Shown: positions 49,724 to 59,393, counted from the first letter of the stretch. The stretch is 64,000 nt of DNA from Aromatoleum tolulyticum (GCF_900156155.1 NZ_FTMD01000001.1:124001-188000); one strand, 5' to 3'. A program made the numbers and translations. Notes: generated from the letters alone by a model not told the origin.

Positions 49724-51547
49724 ATGAGACGCGCACCCGCCACCGCCCTGCCCGGCCCCGAGCCGACCGAACGCCACGACTGGCAGACGATCAAGAGCCT
49801 GTTCCCGTACATCTGGGCCTACAAGGTCCGCGTCCTGTTCGCGCTGTCCTGCCTCGTCGCCGCCAAGGGCGCGAACGTCACGGTGCCCCTGATCTTCAAG
49901 CAGCTCATCGACCGGCTCGCGCTCACCACCGAGCAGGCCTTCATCGTCGTGCCCGCGGCGCTGCTGCTCGCCTACGGCGTGCTGCGCTTCTCCACCTCGC
50001 TATTCACCGAGTTGCGCGAGATCGTGTTCGCGCGCGTCACGCAGCAGGCCGTGCGCGAGATCGCGCTACGCGTCTTCCGCCACCTGCACGCGCTGTCGCT
50101 GCGCTTTCACCTCGAACGCCAGACCGGCGGGCTCACGCGCGACATCGAACGCGGCACGCGCTCGATCGGCTCGCTGATCAGCTACACGCTGTACTCGATC
50201 CTGCCGACCCTGATCGAGATCGGGCTGGTCGTCGGCATCCTGCTCGTGCAGTACGACGCGGTGTTCGCGCTGATCACGCTCGGCACGCTGGTGCTCTACA
50301 TCTTCTTCACGGTCCGCGTCACCAACTGGCGCACCGCGCTGCGCCGCCACGCCAACGAGCTCGACTCGGCCGCCAACGCGCGCGCGATCGACAGCCTGAT
50401 CAACTTCGAGACCGTCAAGTACTTCAACAACGAGGACTTCGAGGCGCGCCGCTACGACGAGCAGATGCAGAAGTGGACCAACGCCCAGGTCACCAACCAG
50501 ATGTCGCTGTCGGCGCTCAACATCGGCCAGGCCGCGATCATCGCCGTCGGCGTCACGGCGATGATGTGGCAGGCGGCCAGCCGCGTGGCAAGCGGTGCGA
50601 TGACGATCGGCGACATCGTGCTGGTCAACGCCTTCCTGATCCAGCTCTACATCCCGCTCAACTTCCTCGGCGTGCTGTACCGCGAGCTGCGCCAGTCGCT
50701 CACCGACATCGAGCGCATGTTCGGCCTGATGCACCAGCACCGCGAGGTCGCCGACGCCCCTGACGCGCTCGCGCTGCCGCCCGGCCCCGCGAGCGTGTAC
50801 TTCGAGCATGTCGGCTTCGCCTACGACCCGAAGCGCACCATCCTGCACGATGTCGACTTCGCGATTCCGGCCGGGCGCACCGTCGCCGTCGTCGGCCATT
50901 CGGGCTCGGGCAAGTCGACGCTCGCCCGCCTGCTGTACCGCTTCTACGACGTCCAGCAGGGCGCGATCCGCGTGAACGGCCACGACCTGCGCGCGCTCAC
51001 GCAGGCGAGCCTGCGCCAGGCGATCGGCATCGTGCCGCAGGACACGGTGCTGTTCAACGACACGCTGTTCTACAACATCCAGTACGGCCGCCCCGACGCA
51101 AGCCGCGCCGAAGTCGAGGCCGCCGCGCGCGCCGCCCAGCTCATCGACTTCATCGCGCGCCTGCCCGACGGCTGGGAGACGCGCGTCGGCGAGCGCGGGC
51201 TGAAGCTCTCCGGCGGCGAGAAGCAGCGCGTCGCCATCGCGCGCGCGCTGCTGAAGAACCCGGCGATCCTGATCTTCGACGAGGCCACCTCGGCGCTCGA
51301 TTCCAAGACCGAGCAGGCGATCCAGGCGCAGCTCGACCTCGCCGCCGAAGGACGCACCGCGCTCGTGATCGCGCACCGCCTCTCCACCATCATGAACGCC
51401 GACGAGATCATCGTGCTCGACCAGGGCCGCATCGTCGAGCGCGGCACGCATGCCGTCCTGCTTGCGCGCGGCGCCGACTACGCCCGCATGTGGGCCCTGC
51501 AGCAGCAGGAACGCGAGGAAGCGCAGCTGGAAGACTCCAGTCCGTAA
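49724..51547 (+). CDS. Atm1-type ABC transporter (HMT1/ABCB7 family)
   Basis: A 607-aa homodimeric exporter half. The transmembrane domain spans about residues 25-320. The ATPase has Walker A VVGHSGSGKSTLARLLYRFY (about residue 388), Q-loop VPQDTVLFNDT, signature LKLSGGEKQRVAIARALLKN and Walker B AILIFDEATSALDS. TMD segments NVTVPLIFKQLIDRL and LVVGILLVQYDAVFALITL plus YNLRPTYLL-like features match bacterial Atm1 proteins, which export glutathione-derived or Fe-S-linked compounds and give heavy-metal tolerance. It is divergent from rmuC with an 86-bp gap. All catalytic residues are intact. Confidence 0.92.
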   Translation: MRRAPATALPGPEPTERHDWQTIKSLFPYIWAYKVRVLFALSCLVAAKGANVTVPLIFKQLIDRLALTTEQAFIVVPAALLLAYGVLRFSTSLFTELREIVFARVTQQAVREIALRVFRHLHALSLRFHLERQTGGLTRDIERGTRSIGSLISYTLYSILPTLIEIGLVVGILLVQYDAVFALITLGTLVLYIFFTVRVTNWRTALRRHANELDSAANARAIDSLINFETVKYFNNEDFEARRYDEQMQKWTNAQVTNQMSLSALNIGQAAIIAVGVTAMMWQAASRVASGAMTIGDIVLVNAFLIQLYIPLNFLGVLYRELRQSLTDIERMFGLMHQHREVADAPDALALPPGPASVYFEHVGFAYDPKRTILHDVDFAIPAGRTVAVVGHSGSGKSTLARLLYRFYDVQQGAIRVNGHDLRALTQASLRQAIGIVPQDTVLFNDTLFYNIQYGRPDASRAEVEAAARAAQLIDFIARLPDGWETRVGERGLKLSGGEKQRVAIARALLKNPAILIFDEATSALDSKTEQAIQAQLDLAAEGRTALVIAHRLSTIMNADEIIVLDQGRIVERGTHAVLLARGADYARMWALQQQEREEAQLEDSSP

Positions 51548-51646
51548 GCCCGGCGCGGCGCGCGCTCCGCAGGCAGTGTTGTCCGCAGGTTCTGGGGGCG
51601 CACCGATCCGATACACTTACGGCATACGACAAGACAAGATCCGGTA

Positions 51647-53386
51647 ATGGACGCGCACGACGCACCCGCCTTCCTTCACGAAGTCATCCTCTTCCTCGCG
51701 CTCGCCGGCGTGCTGATCCCGTTGCTGCAGCGGCGCAGCATCAATCCGGTGCTCGGCTTCCTCACGGTCGGAATGATCGTCGGCCCCTTCGGCCTCGGCC
51801 AGTACACCGACAGCTCGCCGTGGCTGCGCTACCTGACCTTCTCGCGCCAGGAGGACGTCGCCGTCTTCGCCGAATTCGGCGTGATCTTCCTGATGTTCAT
51901 GATCGGGCTGGAGATGTCCGTCGACCGCCTGTGGGCGATGCGCCGCCTGGTGTTCGGGCTGGGGCACCTGCAGGTCGGCCTGTCGGCGCTCACGATCGGC
52001 GGCATCGCCTACGCGTTCGGCAACAGCATCGAATCGTCCGTCGTGCTCGGCGTGGTGCTGTCCTTCTCCTCGACCGCCGTCGTCATGCAGCTGCTCACGC
52101 AGCGCCGCGAGCTCGGCACCCCGCTCGGCCAGGCGACCTTCTCGGTGCTGCTGTTCCAGGATCTCGCCGTCGTGCCGCTGCTCGTCCTGGTCACGGTGCT
52201 GGGCCAGAAGTCGGGGGACAGCGTCGCGGCGCTGATGGCCATCGCGGCACTCAAGGGCGTCATCACCGTCGGCCTGATCTACTTCATCGGCAGCCGCGTC
52301 GTGCGCCCGCTCTTTCACCAGATCGCCGCGAGCCGCCAGTCGGAGTCCTTCATGGCGGTGACGCTGCTGACGGCCCTCGGCGTCGCCGTGCTCACTCAGC
52401 TGGCCGGCCTGTCGATGGAGATGGGGGCGCTGCTCGCAGGCCTGCTGATCGCCGAGACCGAATTCCGCCACGAGGTCGAGGTCACCATCGAGCCCTTCAA
52501 GGGCCTGCTGATGGGCGTGTTTTTCATGTCCGTCGGCATGGGCATCGACGTCAGCGCAATCCTCGCCAAGCCGCTGCTGCTGCCGCTGTCCGTAATCGGC
52601 GTGCTCGCGATCAAGGCGCTGATCCTGATCGTGCTGTTCCGCCTCTTCGGCCTGTCTTGGGGCCGCGCGACCGAAGGCGGCATCATGCTCGGCCAGGGCG
52701 GCGAGTTCGCCTTCATCGTCATCGGCATGGCGCTCGGACTTGACCTGCTCGATCCCCAGGTCGGCCACTTCATGCTGCTGGTCGTCGGCCTGTCGATGCT
52801 CATCACGCCCTCGCTCACCCTGCTCGGCCGCAAGCTCGGCAACAGCATCGACGCGCGCGTCGGCAAGCCCGTCTTCGAGGAAGACCGGCAGCTCGAACAG
52901 CTCAGCGGCCACGTGATCATCGCCGGCTACGGCCGCGTCGGCCGGCTCATCGGCGAACTGTTGTCCGAACAGGGCATCCCCTACCTCGCGCTGGAATCCG
53001 ACGCGAAGCTCGTCAAGCAGATGCGCACGGAGGACGCCCCGGTGTATTTCGGCGACGCGAGCCGCCCGGAACTGCTGCGCCGCCTGCACCTCGAACGCGC
53101 CGTCGCGGTCGTGCTGACGATGGACCGCACCGCTGCCGCACTGCATGCCGTCAAAGGCATCCGCGCGACCTCGCCCAACATCCGCATCGCCGCCCGTGCG
53201 CGCGACGAATCCCATGCTCAGGCCCTGCGCGACGCCGGCGCCACCGTCGTGATCCCCGAAACGCTGGAGTCGGGCCTGCAGCTCGCCGGTTCCGTGTTCG
53301 AAACGCTGGGCGTCCCCGGCGACGTCGCCACCCGCCTGCTCGAGCAGGAACGCGCGCGCCGCATCGCCGGGTTCCGCCCCGGCTGA
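51647..53386 (+). CDS. KefB/KefC-like monovalent cation:proton antiporter
   Basis: A 579-aa CPA2 antiporter. Residues 10-385 are about 12 hydrophobic segments (VLGFLTVGMIVGPFGLGQY; VFLMFMIGLEMSVDRLW-type helix pair; FSSTAVVMQLLTQRRELGTP). Residues 415-550 form a TrkA-N Rossmann domain (HVIIAGYGRVGRLIGELLSE; VYFGDASRPELLRRLHLE). It exports potassium in exchange for protons, possibly gated by NAD(H) or glutathione adducts as in KefC. It follows the Atm1-type gene after 99 bp, which may point to a shared stress role; this is inference. Confidence 0.9.
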   Translation: MDAHDAPAFLHEVILFLALAGVLIPLLQRRSINPVLGFLTVGMIVGPFGLGQYTDSSPWLRYLTFSRQEDVAVFAEFGVIFLMFMIGLEMSVDRLWAMRRLVFGLGHLQVGLSALTIGGIAYAFGNSIESSVVLGVVLSFSSTAVVMQLLTQRRELGTPLGQATFSVLLFQDLAVVPLLVLVTVLGQKSGDSVAALMAIAALKGVITVGLIYFIGSRVVRPLFHQIAASRQSESFMAVTLLTALGVAVLTQLAGLSMEMGALLAGLLIAETEFRHEVEVTIEPFKGLLMGVFFMSVGMGIDVSAILAKPLLLPLSVIGVLAIKALILIVLFRLFGLSWGRATEGGIMLGQGGEFAFIVIGMALGLDLLDPQVGHFMLLVVGLSMLITPSLTLLGRKLGNSIDARVGKPVFEEDRQLEQLSGHVIIAGYGRVGRLIGELLSEQGIPYLALESDAKLVKQMRTEDAPVYFGDASRPELLRRLHLERAVAVVLTMDRTAAALHAVKGIRATSPNIRIAARARDESHAQALRDAGATVVIPETLESGLQLAGSVFETLGVPGDVATRLLEQERARRIAGFRPG

Positions 53387-53408
53387 TCCCTGACCGGAGC
53401 ACGTCCCC

Positions 53409-54389
53409 ATGCCCATCCTCGCCCTCATCGCCACCGGCGGCACCATCGCCGGCGCCGCCGCATCGGCCACCGACACCACCGGCTACACCGCCGGCGCGCT
53501 CGGCGCCGGCGCGCTGCTTGCCGCCGTGCCGCAACTCGCAGGGGTTGCAGAGATGCGCGCGGAGCAGCTGTTCAATCTCGACAGCAAGGACATGGTGCCC
53601 GCCCACTGGCTCGCGCTCGGCCGCCGCGCCCGCGCGCTCCTCGACGACCCCGCGATCGACGGCATCGTCGTCACGCACGGGACCGACACGCTGGAAGAGA
53701 CGGCCGCCTTCCTCGATCTGACGCTCGCGAGCGCGAAGCCCGTGGTCCTCACCGCCGCGATGCGCCCCGCGACTGCGCTCTCCGCCGACGGCCCGATGAA
53801 CCTCTACAGCGCCGCCTGCGTCGCCGCCCACCCGGACAGCGCCGGCCGGGGCGTGCTGGTGAGCTTTGGCGACGCCATATTCCCGGCCCTCGGCGTGCGC
53901 AAGTGCCATACGCACCGTCTCGACGCCTTCGCCGGCGGCTGCGCCGGCGCCATCGGCCGCAGCGATCCGCTGCGCTATTTCGCGCCGCCCCCGCTCAGGA
54001 AACGGGGGCCTGTTCCCCTGCCCCCCGACCTCGACGAGCTGCCGCGTGTCGACGTCCTCCACGTCGGCGCCGGCACCCCGCCCGGGCTCATCGACCTGAT
54101 GATCGCGGACGGCGCACGCGGCCTCGTGCTCGCCCTGCCCGGCAACGGCAGCCTGCCCGCCGCATGGGACACCGCTGTCGCCGGTGCCGTCGCACGCGGG
54201 ATTCCGGTAGTCCGCGCGTCCCGCGTCGGCATGGGGCCGGTCGCGCGCAAGGCGCTGGACGAGCGCCTCGGCACCCGTCCAGCGGGCGAACTGCCCGCGT
54301 CGCAGGCCCGCGTCGCGCTGATGCTGGCGCTCGCAGCGGGCGATCCCGCCTTGCTCGACCGCCTGCTGACTGACGACTACATCCCGTAG
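53409..54389 (+). CDS. L-asparaginase (type II-like)
   Basis: A 326-aa asparaginase: LIATGGTIAGAAASATDTTG (first catalytic threonine motif TGGTI), GIVVTHGTDTLEETAAF (second threonine motif THGTDTxEET with Asp and Lys-region), TAAMRPATALSADGPMN. The two threonine loops needed to hydrolyse asparagine to aspartate and ammonia are intact. No signal peptide, so probably cytoplasmic, unlike periplasmic AnsB. It begins 22 bp after the antiporter stop, and its 3' end overlaps cysB by 13 bp on the other strand. Confidence 0.93.
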   Translation: MPILALIATGGTIAGAAASATDTTGYTAGALGAGALLAAVPQLAGVAEMRAEQLFNLDSKDMVPAHWLALGRRARALLDDPAIDGIVVTHGTDTLEETAAFLDLTLASAKPVVLTAAMRPATALSADGPMNLYSAACVAAHPDSAGRGVLVSFGDAIFPALGVRKCHTHRLDAFAGGCAGAIGRSDPLRYFAPPPLRKRGPVPLPPDLDELPRVDVLHVGAGTPPGLIDLMIADGARGLVLALPGNGSLPAAWDTAVAGAVARGIPVVRASRVGMGPVARKALDERLGTRPAGELPASQARVALMLALAAGDPALLDRLLTDDYIP

Positions 54390-55318
54390 TCCTCGCCCCC
54401 GCCCGCCAGCGCCACATCCACCATGCGCCGCGTCAGGTGCGGCGCGAAGAGTTCGATGAACGCATACACATAGCCGCGCAGGTAGGCATTGCGCCGCAGT
54501 CCCACGCGCGTCGTGCTCGACTCGAAGAGATGCGCGGCGTCCGCCATCCCCAGCGCCTTGTCGGTCGCAGGGTCGTAGGCCATGCGCGCGACGATGCCGA
54601 TGCCGAGATCCATCGCCACGTAGGTCTTGATCACGTCCGAATCCAGCGCCGTCAGCACCACGTTCGGCCGCAAGCCGCGCCCGAGGAAGGCCTTGTTGAT
54701 CAGGCTGCGCCCGGTGAAGGCGTCGTCGTAGGTGATCACCGGATAGCGCGCGATCGCCTCCAGCGTCAGCGGATGCTCCTTCAGGATCGGGTGGCGCGGC
54801 GCCGCGACGATGCAGCGATTCCACTGGTAGCACGGCAGCATCACCAGCTCGTCGTACTCGGCGATCGCCTCGGTCGCGATGGCGATGTCCGCCTCGCCCG
54901 ACATCACCATGTCGCACACCTGGCGCGGGCTGCCCTGGTGCAGCGACAGCTTCACCTGCGGGAAGCGCTGCATGAAGTCGCGGATCACGCGCGGCAGCAC
55001 GTAGCGCGCCTGCGTGTGCGTCGTCGCGATCGACAACCCGCCCGCAATCTCGTTCGTGAACTCGTCGCCGACCTGGCGCAGGTTGTCGGCGTCGCGCAGC
55101 ATGCGCTCGGCGATCGCCAGCACCTGCCGCCCCGGCGCCGTCACGTCCACCAGGCGCTTGCCGTGGCGCACGAAGATATCGACCCCCAGCTCCGCCTCGA
55201 ACTGCCGGATCTGCTTCGACACCCCCGGCTGGGACGTGAACAGCGCCTCCGCAGCCTCGGAAACGTTCAGCCCACGGCGCGCGACTTCATGGATGTAACG
55301 CAGCTGCTGGAGGTTCAT
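54377..55318 (-). CDS. cysB: CysB-like LysR regulator of sulfur assimilation
   Basis: A 313-aa LysR-type regulator beginning MNLQQLRYIHEVARRGLNVS then EAAEALFTSQPGVSKQIRQF, the CysB/Cbl HTH. The effector domain retains the CysB-like pattern (TTHTQARYVLPRVI; LHQGSPRQVCDMVMSGEADI; TYDDAFTGRSLINKAF). It responds to N-acetylserine/sulfate status and activates cys genes. It is divergent from the sulfate cluster that starts at 55424, with 105 bp between. The ATG at 55318 follows GAGG; a GTG six bases upstream is possible. Confidence 0.9.
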   Translation of the reverse strand: MNLQQLRYIHEVARRGLNVSEAAEALFTSQPGVSKQIRQFEAELGVDIFVRHGKRLVDVTAPGRQVLAIAERMLRDADNLRQVGDEFTNEIAGGLSIATTHTQARYVLPRVIRDFMQRFPQVKLSLHQGSPRQVCDMVMSGEADIAIATEAIAEYDELVMLPCYQWNRCIVAAPRHPILKEHPLTLEAIARYPVITYDDAFTGRSLINKAFLGRGLRPNVVLTALDSDVIKTYVAMDLGIGIVARMAYDPATDKALGMADAAHLFESSTTRVGLRRNAYLRGYVYAFIELFAPHLTRRMVDVALAGGGEDYGM

Positions 55319-55323
55319 CGCCA

Positions 55324-55390
55324 CCTCTTTATAACCAAAACTTCTTAAAGTTTAACGCAAACCATCTTTTTGATCCTGTGCTTCGACCAT
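55324..55390. promoter_or_regulatory. Divergent cysB/tauE control region
   Basis: AT-rich stretch (ttataaccaaaacttcttaa then agttt) between the divergent regulator and permease genes, the only such block in this part of the window. It contains AACTT-N4-AAGTT (55339-55352). CysB sites are loosely defined, so assignment to CysB is by position. Confidence 0.45.
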
Positions 55391-55423
55391 ACGATGCACC
55401 GCACCATACAAGGGGAACGTTTC

Positions 55424-56203
55424 ATGGACTTTGCCTACACAGTCGCCGGGTTCGCGGTCGGCGCCATCGTCGGATTGACCGGCGTCGGCGGCGGATCGCT
55501 GATGACGCCGCTGCTCGTGCTGCTGTTCGGCATCCATCCCTCGGTCGCGGTCGGCACCGACCTGCTGTATGCCTCGATCACCAAGGCCGGCGGCACCCTC
55601 GCCCACGGCATGAAGGGCACCGTCGACTGGGCCGTGACAAGGCGGCTCGCCACCGGTAGCATCCCGGCCGCTGCGCTGACGCTGGTGCTGGTCGGCAAGT
55701 TCGCGCCCGGCGGCATCGGCGGCGCCACCGGACTCATCAAGGTGGCGCTGGGCATCGCGCTGCTGCTGACGGCGGTCGCGATCATCTTCCGCAAGCAGAT
55801 CCAGGACTACGCGGTCAAGCGCTTCGGCGGCGAGCCCAACCCGGCGCGCACCGCCCGCCTGACCGTGCTGACCGGCGCGGTGCTGGGCGTGCTGGTGTCG
55901 ATCTCGTCGGTCGGTGCCGGCGCACTGGGCGTGACCGCGCTGTTCTTCCTCTACCCGAGGATGTCGGCGCTGCGCATCGTCGGCTCGGACATCGCCCACG
56001 CGGTGCCGCTGACGCTGGTCGCCGGCATCGGCCACTGGATGCTCGGCAGCGTCGACTGGTTCCTGCTGGGCAGCCTGATCATCGGTTCGCTCCCCGGAAT
56101 CTGGGTCGGCAGCCACATTTCGACGAAAGTGCCGGACCGGGTCTTGCGCCCGATCCTGGCGACGATGCTGGTGCTGGTAGGCGCCAAACTGATCAGCCAC
56201 TGA
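55424..56203 (+). CDS. TauE/SafE-family sulfite/sulfonate permease
   Basis: A 259-aa membrane protein with about eight helices in two repeats: GFAVGAIVGLTGVGGGSLMT and VLTGAVLGVLVSISSVGAGA, the paired TauE/SafE (DUF81) glycine-rich motifs. It probably moves a small sulfur anion such as sulfite or sulfate across the inner membrane. It is the first gene after the cysB intergenic region, followed 40 bp later by cysI, so it is likely part of the assimilation operon. The ATG at 55424 was preferred over one at 55370 because it gives the normal family start. Confidence 0.88.
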   Translation: MDFAYTVAGFAVGAIVGLTGVGGGSLMTPLLVLLFGIHPSVAVGTDLLYASITKAGGTLAHGMKGTVDWAVTRRLATGSIPAAALTLVLVGKFAPGGIGGATGLIKVALGIALLLTAVAIIFRKQIQDYAVKRFGGEPNPARTARLTVLTGAVLGVLVSISSVGAGALGVTALFFLYPRMSALRIVGSDIAHAVPLTLVAGIGHWMLGSVDWFLLGSLIIGSLPGIWVGSHISTKVPDRVLRPILATMLVLVGAKLISH

Positions 56204-56243
56204 GCAGCGACCGAACCAAGACGGATTCAACGAGAGAGACGCG

Positions 56244-57926
56244 ATGTACCGATACGACGCCTATGACCAGAAACTCGTGGATGAGCGCGTCGCGCAGTTC
56301 CGCGACCAGATGCGCCGCCACCTCGCCGGCGAGCTCAGCGACGACGAGTTCCGTCCCGTGCGCCTGCAGAACGGCCTGTACATCCAGCGCCACGCGCCGA
56401 TGTACCGGATCTCCATCCCCTACGGCCACCTCGCCAGCCGCCAGCTGCGCAAGCTCGCTTACCTCGCGCGCACCTACGACAAGGGCTACCTGCATTTCAC
56501 GACGCGCCAGAACGTGCAGTTCAACTGGGCGCCGCTGGAAGTGATCCCGGAGATCTGCGCCGAACTCGCGACCGTGCAGCTGCATTCGATCCAGACCTCG
56601 GGCAACTGCATCCGCAACTTCACCTCCGACCCCTTCGCGGGCGTCGCCGGCGACGAGCTCATCGACCCGCGCCCGTGGGCCGAGATCCTGCGCCAGTGGG
56701 CCACCTTCCACCCCGAATTCGCCTACCTGCCGCGCAAGTTCAAGATCGCCGTGAACGGCGCGAAGGAAGACCGCGCGGTGATTCAGGTGCACGACATCGG
56801 CCTCGACCTGAAGAAGAACGAAGCGGGCGAGATCGGTTTCCGCATCCTCGTCGGCGGCGGCCTCGGCCGCACCCCGATCATCGGCCGCGAGATCGAAGCC
56901 TTCATCCCGTGGCAGCACATCATCACCTACTGCGAAGCGATCCTGCGCGTATATAACCGCTACGGCCGCCGCGACAACAGCTTCAAGGCGCGCATCAAGA
57001 TCCTCGTCAGCGCGCTCGGCATCGACGAGTTCCGCTGGCAGGTGCGCGAGGAATGGGCGCACGTCAAGGACGGCCCGAACACCCTCACCGTCGATGAAGT
57101 GCACCGCGTCGCCGACTTCTTCGACGACCCGGCCTACGAGGCCCTGCCGGCCGACGACGTCGGCTACCACCACCACATCGCCGAAGACCTGGCCTTCGCC
57201 TCGTGGGTGAAGCGCAACGTCCGCGCACACAAGAAGCCCGGCTACGCCTCGGTCGTGCTGTCGCTGAAGAAGCCCGGCGTCGCCCCCGGCGACATCACCT
57301 CCGACCAGCTCGACCTCGTTGCCGACTGGGCCGACCGCTTCAGCTTCGGCGAAGCGCGTGTCACGCACGAACAGAACCTCGTGCTCGCCGACGTCAGGAA
57401 GTCCGAGCTCTACACGCTTTGGCAGCTCGCCCGCAAGGCGGGTCTGGCGACGCCCAACATCGGGCTGCTCACCGACATCATCTGCTGTCCGGGCGGCGAT
57501 TTCTGCTCGCTCGCGAACGCCAAGTCGATCCCGATCGCCGCCGCGATCCAGGAGCGTTTCGACGACCTCGACTACCTGCACGACATCGGCGACATCGAGA
57601 TCAACATCTCCGGCTGCATGAACGCCTGCGGCCACCACCACGTCGGCCACATCGGCATCCTCGGCGTCGATAAGAACGGCGAGGAGTGGTACCAGGTCAC
57701 GCTCGGCGGCAGCCAGGGCAACCACGCGACGATCGGCAAGGTCATCGGGCCGTCGTTCGCGCGAGCCGAGATGCCCGACGTGATCTCGGAAATCATCGAA
57801 ACCTACATCGAAGAACGCCACGAAGACGAACTCTTCATCGACACCGTGCGCCGTATCGGCCTCGAGCCGTTCAAGACGCGCGTGTATGCCGATCGTCAGC
57901 CCCACAGGAAGGTCGCGAATGTCTAA
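56244..57926 (+). CDS. cysI: Assimilatory sulfite reductase, hemoprotein (CysI-like)
   Basis: A 560-aa siroheme/Fe4S4 reductase. Cluster ligands are IICCPGGDFCSLANAKSIP (CxxxxxC arrangement) and NISGCMNACGHHHVGHIGIL (CxxxC). The substrate-facing segments FTTRQNVQFNWAPLEVIPEI and TSGNCIRNFTSDPFAG are also typical. It reduces sulfite to sulfide with electrons from ferredoxin or NADPH; no CysJ is adjacent, so a ferredoxin-type donor is likely. The downstream DUF934 gene overlaps its stop by 8 bp. Confidence 0.9.
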   Translation: MYRYDAYDQKLVDERVAQFRDQMRRHLAGELSDDEFRPVRLQNGLYIQRHAPMYRISIPYGHLASRQLRKLAYLARTYDKGYLHFTTRQNVQFNWAPLEVIPEICAELATVQLHSIQTSGNCIRNFTSDPFAGVAGDELIDPRPWAEILRQWATFHPEFAYLPRKFKIAVNGAKEDRAVIQVHDIGLDLKKNEAGEIGFRILVGGGLGRTPIIGREIEAFIPWQHIITYCEAILRVYNRYGRRDNSFKARIKILVSALGIDEFRWQVREEWAHVKDGPNTLTVDEVHRVADFFDDPAYEALPADDVGYHHHIAEDLAFASWVKRNVRAHKKPGYASVVLSLKKPGVAPGDITSDQLDLVADWADRFSFGEARVTHEQNLVLADVRKSELYTLWQLARKAGLATPNIGLLTDIICCPGGDFCSLANAKSIPIAAAIQERFDDLDYLHDIGDIEINISGCMNACGHHHVGHIGILGVDKNGEEWYQVTLGGSQGNHATIGKVIGPSFARAEMPDVISEIIETYIEERHEDELFIDTVRRIGLEPFKTRVYADRQPHRKVANV

Positions 57927-58452
57927 AGTCATCAAGAACGGCCGCATCGTCAACGACGACTGGCAGATCCTCACCGTCGCCGAAGGCGAAGAGGCCGCAG
58001 CCCTCAGCGTGCCCGCCGGCCGCGTGATCGTCCCGCTCGCGACCTGGCTTGCCCGCCGCGACGAGCTCGCCGCGCGCGGCGACGTGGGCGTCTGGTTCGC
58101 CGGCAACGAAGGCCCGGAAGCCCTCGCCGACGACATCGGCCGCGTCGCCGTGATCGCCGTGAGCTTCCCGAAATTCGTCGACGGCCGAGGCTACTCGACC
58201 GCCGCACTGCTGCGCACCCGCTACGGCTACACCGGCCAGCTCATCGCCTTCGGCGAAGTCCTGCGCGACCAGTTCAACTACCTCACGCGCTGTGGCTTCG
58301 ACACGCTGCAGCCGCGCGAAGGACGCTACACGGACGCCCAGTTCGACGCCGCCATCGCAAGCCTTGACGACTACACCGAGCCCTACCAGGCCTCGGTCCT
58401 CCACCCGCAGCCGCTCTTCCGCCGCATTGCGCGCGCCGGAGTGAAGGCATGA
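57919..58452 (+). CDS. DUF934 protein of the sulfite reductase operon
   Basis: A 177-aa DUF934 protein: MSKVIKNGRIVNDDWQILTV, then FPKFVDGRGYSTAALLRTRY and GQLIAFGEVLRDQFNYLTRC, the conserved core. DUF934 genes sit next to cysI in many beta- and gammaproteobacteria, and a helper role in sulfite reduction (electron donor link or cluster delivery) is assumed, not shown. Its start overlaps the cysI stop, and its stop overlaps the cysH ATG by 4 bp. Confidence 0.88.
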   Translation: MSKVIKNGRIVNDDWQILTVAEGEEAAALSVPAGRVIVPLATWLARRDELAARGDVGVWFAGNEGPEALADDIGRVAVIAVSFPKFVDGRGYSTAALLRTRYGYTGQLIAFGEVLRDQFNYLTRCGFDTLQPREGRYTDAQFDAAIASLDDYTEPYQASVLHPQPLFRRIARAGVKA

Positions 58453-59219
58453 GCGGGGCGGTCAGCCTGCTGCGCCCGGCGGCGAAGAATCCGGCGATCC
58501 ATCCGGCACTCACCGAGCCGCTGGTCGAGACCGTCAGCAACAAGACCGACGCCGCCCTCGCGCTGCTGCGCGCGGCGGTCACCGAGTTCGGCACGGCCGG
58601 CGAGATCACCTTCGCGAACAGCTTCGGCGCCGAGGACATGGTGCTCACCGACCTGATCCTGCGCGAAAAGCTGCCGATCGAAGTCTTCTCGCTCGACACC
58701 GGGCGCCTGCCTGCCGAGACGTACACGCTGATGGGTGAGGTCGAGCAACACTACGACACGCGCCTGAAGGTCTTCTTCCCGAAATCCGACACGGTCGAGA
58801 CCTATGTCCGCACCCACGGCGTCAACGCCTTCTACGAATCGATCGAGATGCGCAAGGCCTGCTGCCACATGCGCAAGGTCGAGCCGCTGCAGCGCGCGCT
58901 GGCCGGCAAGAAGGCCTGGATCACCGGCCTGCGCGCCGCGCAATCGGCGACCCGCACCGGCCTGCCGACGCGCGAGTTCGACGAGGGCAACGGACTGGTG
59001 AAGTTCAACCCGCTGTCGGACTGGTCCGAGACCGAGGTGTGGGCCTACATCCGCATGCACGAAGTGCCGTACAACGCCCTGCACGAGCAGTTCTATCCCA
59101 GCATCGGCTGCGCCCCCTGCACCCGCGCGATCGCGGTCGGCGAGGATGTCCGCGCCGGACGCTGGTGGTGGGAAGATCCGACGTCCAAGGAATGCGGACT
59201 TCACGTCAAGAAGGGCTGA
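58449..59219 (+). CDS. cysH: Phosphoadenylyl/adenylyl-sulfate reductase
   Basis: A 256-aa reductase. It includes ITFANSFGAEDMVLTDLI and EVFSLDTGRLPAETY (nucleotide site), and both cysteine pairs of Fe4S4-containing APS reductases: RKACCHMRKVEPL and IGCAPCTRAIAVG. The C-terminal KECGLH holds the nucleophilic cysteine. The presence of the cluster cysteines argues for APS (not PAPS) reductase, consistent with no cysC in view. It makes sulfite for CysI. Start overlaps the DUF934 stop. Confidence 0.92.
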   Translation: MSGAVSLLRPAAKNPAIHPALTEPLVETVSNKTDAALALLRAAVTEFGTAGEITFANSFGAEDMVLTDLILREKLPIEVFSLDTGRLPAETYTLMGEVEQHYDTRLKVFFPKSDTVETYVRTHGVNAFYESIEMRKACCHMRKVEPLQRALAGKKAWITGLRAAQSATRTGLPTREFDEGNGLVKFNPLSDWSETEVWAYIRMHEVPYNALHEQFYPSIGCAPCTRAIAVGEDVRAGRWWWEDPTSKECGLHVKKG

Positions 59220-59223
59220 CCTG

Positions 59224-59385
59224 ATGAAACGCCGAGCGGAAACCGAGCAGACTGGCACAACCGCACACCGTCACTCGCCGGCGGCACCCTATTCGCACCC
59301 CGGCCTGCGCCGCCGCCTGGCGGCACTGCGCGCCGGAATCAAGGCGGCAGTGCGTGCGCTGCGCGCCAAGAACACCAGTAACTGA
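59224..59385 (+). CDS. Small basic protein between cysH and cysD
   Basis: A 53-aa frame, MKRRAETEQTGTTAHRHSPA, ending LRAGIKAAVRALRAKNTSN. It is very basic (about 11 Arg/Lys). Its ATG lies 4 bp after the cysH stop and its stop 8 bp before the cysD ATG, filling the gap exactly. No ribosome site stands out and no family is recognised. It may be real, or a spacer that stays open by chance. Confidence 0.4.
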   Translation: MKRRAETEQTGTTAHRHSPAAPYSHPGLRRRLAALRAGIKAAVRALRAKNTSN

Positions 59386-59393
59386 GAACGAAG

